Positions 6,191 to 7,973 of a stretch of DNA of 7,973 nucleotides are shown here, in pieces (the first letter of the stretch is position 1; every line of letters starts with the position of its first letter). A model generated the notes under the pieces. It did not search any database, was not told the origin of the DNA, and saw only the letters and a program-made list of their open reading frames with translations. The stretch spans positions 1 through 7,973 of the forward strand of contig CANBSV010000176.1 in assembly GCA_947372225.1 (NCBI GenBank), read 5' to 3'. The DNA is from Burkholderiales bacterium (lineage in GTDB: Bacteria; Pseudomonadota; Gammaproteobacteria; Burkholderiales; Burkholderiaceae_C). The position numbers were made by a program, and so were the translations under genes.

Positions 6191-7804
6191 TGTTTTGAAC
6201 GTTAGAGTTGCGGTATCTGCCAGCACGCCCGCTGCCAACGCAGCGCTGCCGTGCATGGGGGATTTCGAAGCCAACGCTGCAAACTCTGCTCGGGTTCCTG
6301 GGATATTCCGGCGGTTATGGTTGCGTGAGCACGGGGACGCCGTGCATTTTGCCCAGGGCTTGCCCTTCGTGGGAGGAGAGAGCACAAACAGAAAGTGTTT
6401 CAGGCATTTCTCCTCCGTGGGCGTCGGCTTTGGCGTCGTAGTCAGTGGTGACGGGGCGCCAAACGGTCCACTTTTCCGTTTCTTCGAATGCAGAAAAAGG
6501 GCGTCATACTCCCCAGACGGCGCAAAGAACACACTACATGGGTAAGGCTCCCAAAGCAGTACGTTGGCTGCAGCCGACACGAAGCGTGTCAGAATGGCCA
6601 AACAACCTGGCGCGTCCTTGCGCTCATCGGCGAACTGCCCGTCCGGAGTGTCGTCCGATGCTACTTCCGCGAAGAGGGCGAGCGCCTTCTCCAATTGAGC
6701 GGCGATATATGCCGCTGAGTATAAAAATATTGCATTAGGCCGCGCTGTGAACAGCCGCAAGAACGGCTCCAAGCAGGAAAGAAAGGGGACTCCCCAGACC
6801 GCGCCTAGGACAGCTTGACAATTTAGTATCGTTTGCCAAAGGACGCCTTTAGACAGCACCGAATGATTGGTTGGCCACACGCGACAGTCGGATGTTGCGT
6901 TTGCGAAATCTAGTAAGCGTAGACGGTCTGGAAGGAACATCCACTTACCCAGCAGGACCTTTTCGAACGATTCCACGTTATTCATGACTGGGAGGTGAAA
7001 CGTGTGTATGACTGCGGAGAAGAATTCAATAGAGGATGCTGGAGAGAACGCATTCCAAGGATTCGCTCCCCTAAGTGTAAGCCGGTTGTACAAATTCAAC
7101 GAATCTAACGTCATATCGTGCATAAAGCGAGCCTGAACCGCCTTGGGCCAAAGACGCAAGAGTATTTGAACTTTGGCGATCCGCATGACTGCGCCGATCT
7201 TGGTATATACCGTTTGTAGAATTCCATCCGCGTCTACGTGGTAGAACGCCAATTGTTTCGATGTTGACTCCACCGTGGCTGGGCCTCCACTCTGCAGATT
7301 GGGTGCGCATGCATTGACAACAGCACCCAGTACAGCAGCAGCAGATACAGTTGCAGGTACATCAGAGGGCGTACCTGTGTTCCCGCGGACGATGGGGAAA
7401 AGGAAGGTGTTTGCGTTACGTGGGAACGCTAAGACTTTGACTCCAAGTGCTTCGAACAGTCCTCCTGTCTCCCATCGACCATCCACCGACGGTACCGTAG
7501 CCATGGTGCCCACTTGAATGACGACATTGAACAACATGGGGTCTTCCGTGGGTGTTACCATGCGGAGGGTTCCAAGAATGAACCCTCCGCACGTAAGGAA
7601 GCCACAGAACTCCTCGTCCGCTGATAGGACTTTGTTCGGGAGGGTAATGGTCATTCCATTGTAACACGCTGCCGGAGATGCCGTAGCCAGGACATCTGTA
7701 AAGAGATCCTGGAACGGTACATCTCTTTCCTTCACGATTTCCCCGCCCGGCAAGTTAGCGTAGGACGAGATGACACTTTGAGTAAACAGGCGACTGACTG
7801 ACAT
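6188..7804 (-). CDS. Gag-like protein with C-terminal CCCH-type zinc finger (538 aa)
   Basis: First gene of the element, and by position and composition the structural (Gag) protein expected to bind and package the RNA; this role is inferred from order, not from a recognised capsid fold. The ATG at 7804 has A at -3 (tcaaaATG), follows an AT-rich leader, and is the natural first start. Residues 1-190 look beta-rich with short hydrophobic strands, and about 195-430 look helical. A lysine/arginine cluster KKRK at 441-444 could be a nuclear-localisation or RNA-binding patch and leads into a Pro/Thr/Ser linker. C467, C487, C492 and H496 then form C-x19-C-x4-C-x3-H, resembling a CCCH finger with a wide first spacing; it is not the retroviral CCHC knuckle. 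The last 40 residues are Ala-rich. The gene ends in TAG at 6190-6188, and the same frame stays open into Pol, so part of the product may be a Gag-Pol fusion. Confidence 0.7.
   Translation of the reverse strand: MSVSRLFTQSVISSYANLPGGEIVKERDVPFQDLFTDVLATASPAACYNGMTITLPNKVLSADEEFCGFLTCGGFILGTLRMVTPTEDPMLFNVVIQVGTMATVPSVDGRWETGGLFEALGVKVLAFPRNANTFLFPIVRGNTGTPSDVPATVSAAAVLGAVVNACAPNLQSGGPATVESTSKQLAFYHVDADGILQTVYTKIGAVMRIAKVQILLRLWPKAVQARFMHDMTLDSLNLYNRLTLRGANPWNAFSPASSIEFFSAVIHTFHLPVMNNVESFEKVLLGKWMFLPDRLRLLDFANATSDCRVWPTNHSVLSKGVLWQTILNCQAVLGAVWGVPFLSCLEPFLRLFTARPNAIFLYSAAYIAAQLEKALALFAEVASDDTPDGQFADERKDAPGCLAILTRFVSAAANVLLWEPYPCSVFFAPSGEYDALFLHSKKRKSGPFGAPSPLTTTPKPTPTEEKCLKHFLFVLSPPTKGKPWAKCTASPCSRNHNRRNIPGTRAEFAALASKSPMHGSAALAAGVLADTATLTFKT
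6317..6406 (-). other. CCCH-like zinc-finger segment of the Gag-like protein
   Basis: Codons 467-496 encode C467, H470, C487, C492 and H496. The tight end (C-x4-C-x3-H) matches the distal part of CCCH fingers, which bind single-stranded RNA. H470 could be an alternative ligand. The upstream basic/proline linker (441-466) supports a nucleic-acid-binding tail. The assignment is by residue spacing only. Confidence 0.5.
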
Positions 7805-7951
7805 TTTGATTTTTGAAAATACTGAGATTGCAACAAACTAACTATGTTAATTGCAAGTACAGAAACTGAAGTATTTAGCAGCAAATTCAAGCATAAGTAA
7901 AGTTGCATTGCAGAATTTGAACTATGAAAATATCGTGGCACGCCACAAAAT
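7805..7951 (-). promoter_or_regulatory. AT-rich 5' leader and likely promoter region
   Basis: This stretch precedes the Gag ATG. On the minus strand it begins beside the terminal repeat with an AAATATATTTT run (about 7958-7947) that could act as a TATA-like element about 145 bases before the ATG. It contains attgca three times (7827-7832, 7850-7855, 7907-7912) and a seven-base inverted pair caaattc/gaatttg (7882-7888, 7913-7919). It is much richer in A and T than the coding parts. The promoter role is inferred from position. Confidence 0.35.
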
Positions 7952-7960
7952 ATATTTTTC
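7926..7960. repeat. Nested inverted repeat with gtggcacgccac palindrome at the right end
   Basis: The core gtggc-ac-gccac (7935-7946) is flanked by gaaaatat (7926-7933) and its near-complement atatttttc (7952-7960), the latter being the start of the terminal repeat. Arms facing across a short core are the general form of a tyrosine-recombinase site, and in a circle this would lie at the junction. Function is inferred. Confidence 0.45.
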
Positions 7961-7973
7961 AATCCAACGAAAA
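7952..7973. repeat. Terminal direct repeat, copy 2 (22 bp)
   Basis: Exact copy of bases 1-22. It sits six bases beyond the palindrome at 7935-7946. Because the window stops at the repeat, the true repeat could be longer in the genome. Confidence 0.95.

Larger units (their letters stand above)
1..7973 (-). mobile_element. DIRS-order (tyrosine-recombinase) retrotransposon, apparently intact
   Basis: The three minus-strand frames fill about 85% of the window and run in the order Gag-like protein, RT plus RNase H, tyrosine recombinase. That order and the use of a tyrosine recombinase instead of a DDE integrase define the DIRS order. All catalytic residues expected for RT (D434, D502, D503 of Pol), RNase H (D672, E718, D744, D795) and a tyrosine recombinase (R607, K779, R782, W805, Y816) are present, and apart from the TAG between Gag and Pol no frame is broken, so the copy looks recently active. 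The ends are an exact 22-bp direct repeat. No aspartic protease, chromodomain, DDE integrase or adenine methyltransferase domain was recognised. Absence of the methyltransferase points to a Ngaro-like rather than DIRS/PAT-like lineage, but this rests on architecture only. Whether the window is a circle or a linear genomic copy cannot be decided here. Confidence 0.88.

Noticed and set aside
6317..6406. Retroviral CCHC zinc knuckle in the Gag-like protein
   Set aside because: The spacing C-x2-C-x4-H-x4-C is absent; the residues fit a CCCH arrangement instead.
1..7973. A circular single-stranded DNA virus or phage genome
   Set aside because: The gene set (RT/RNase H plus tyrosine recombinase plus Gag-like protein) is that of a retrotransposon; there is no Rep, capsid jelly-roll or phage structural gene.

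Overview
The window holds one apparently intact, tyrosine-recombinase (DIRS-order) retrotransposon from a eukaryote, read entirely on the minus strand. Three long minus-strand frames lie head to tail: a Gag-like protein (7804 to 6188), a Pol with reverse transcriptase and RNase H (6187 to 3431), and a large protein ending in a tyrosine recombinase (3146 to 624). No prokaryotic gene, ribosome-binding site or operon feature is visible. The host cannot be named from the sequence; DIRS-order elements are known from fungi, oomycetes, slime moulds, algae and animals.

Layout, read in the element's own direction (right to left): a 22-bp terminal repeat (7973-7952); an AT-rich leader of about 150 bases with a palindrome next to the repeat; Gag; a single in-frame TAG (6190-6188); Pol in the same frame; a 284-base spacer whose last two thirds are open in the recombinase frame; the recombinase gene; then about 600 non-coding bases with several short hairpins, two imperfect 52-base-period direct repeats, and the second exact copy of the 22-bp terminal repeat (22-1). 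Identical ends fit either a closed circle of 7951 bp or a genomic copy with short terminal or split direct repeats.

By established knowledge of the order, Gag packages the RNA, RT/RNase H copies it into DNA, and the tyrosine recombinase inserts a circular DNA product without an aspartate integrase. I see no methyltransferase domain after RNase H. That absence resembles Ngaro-type rather than DIRS/PAT-type elements, although the repeats here are very short for a classical split-direct-repeat layout.

The most notable observations are: (1) Gag and Pol are in the same frame, separated by one TAG, with no AUG in Pol for the next 160 codons, and the TAG is followed by G and by a foldable GC-rich segment. 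This is the arrangement of a type-III (murine-leukaemia-virus-like) readthrough signal. (2) The recombinase frame extends 68 codons upstream of its first ATG to a good-looking 3' splice site, which suggests spliced expression. (3) The recombinase carries a roughly 440-residue N-terminal region that I do not recognise. (4) Similar gtggc/gccac hairpins lie near both ends, one of them touching the terminal repeat.
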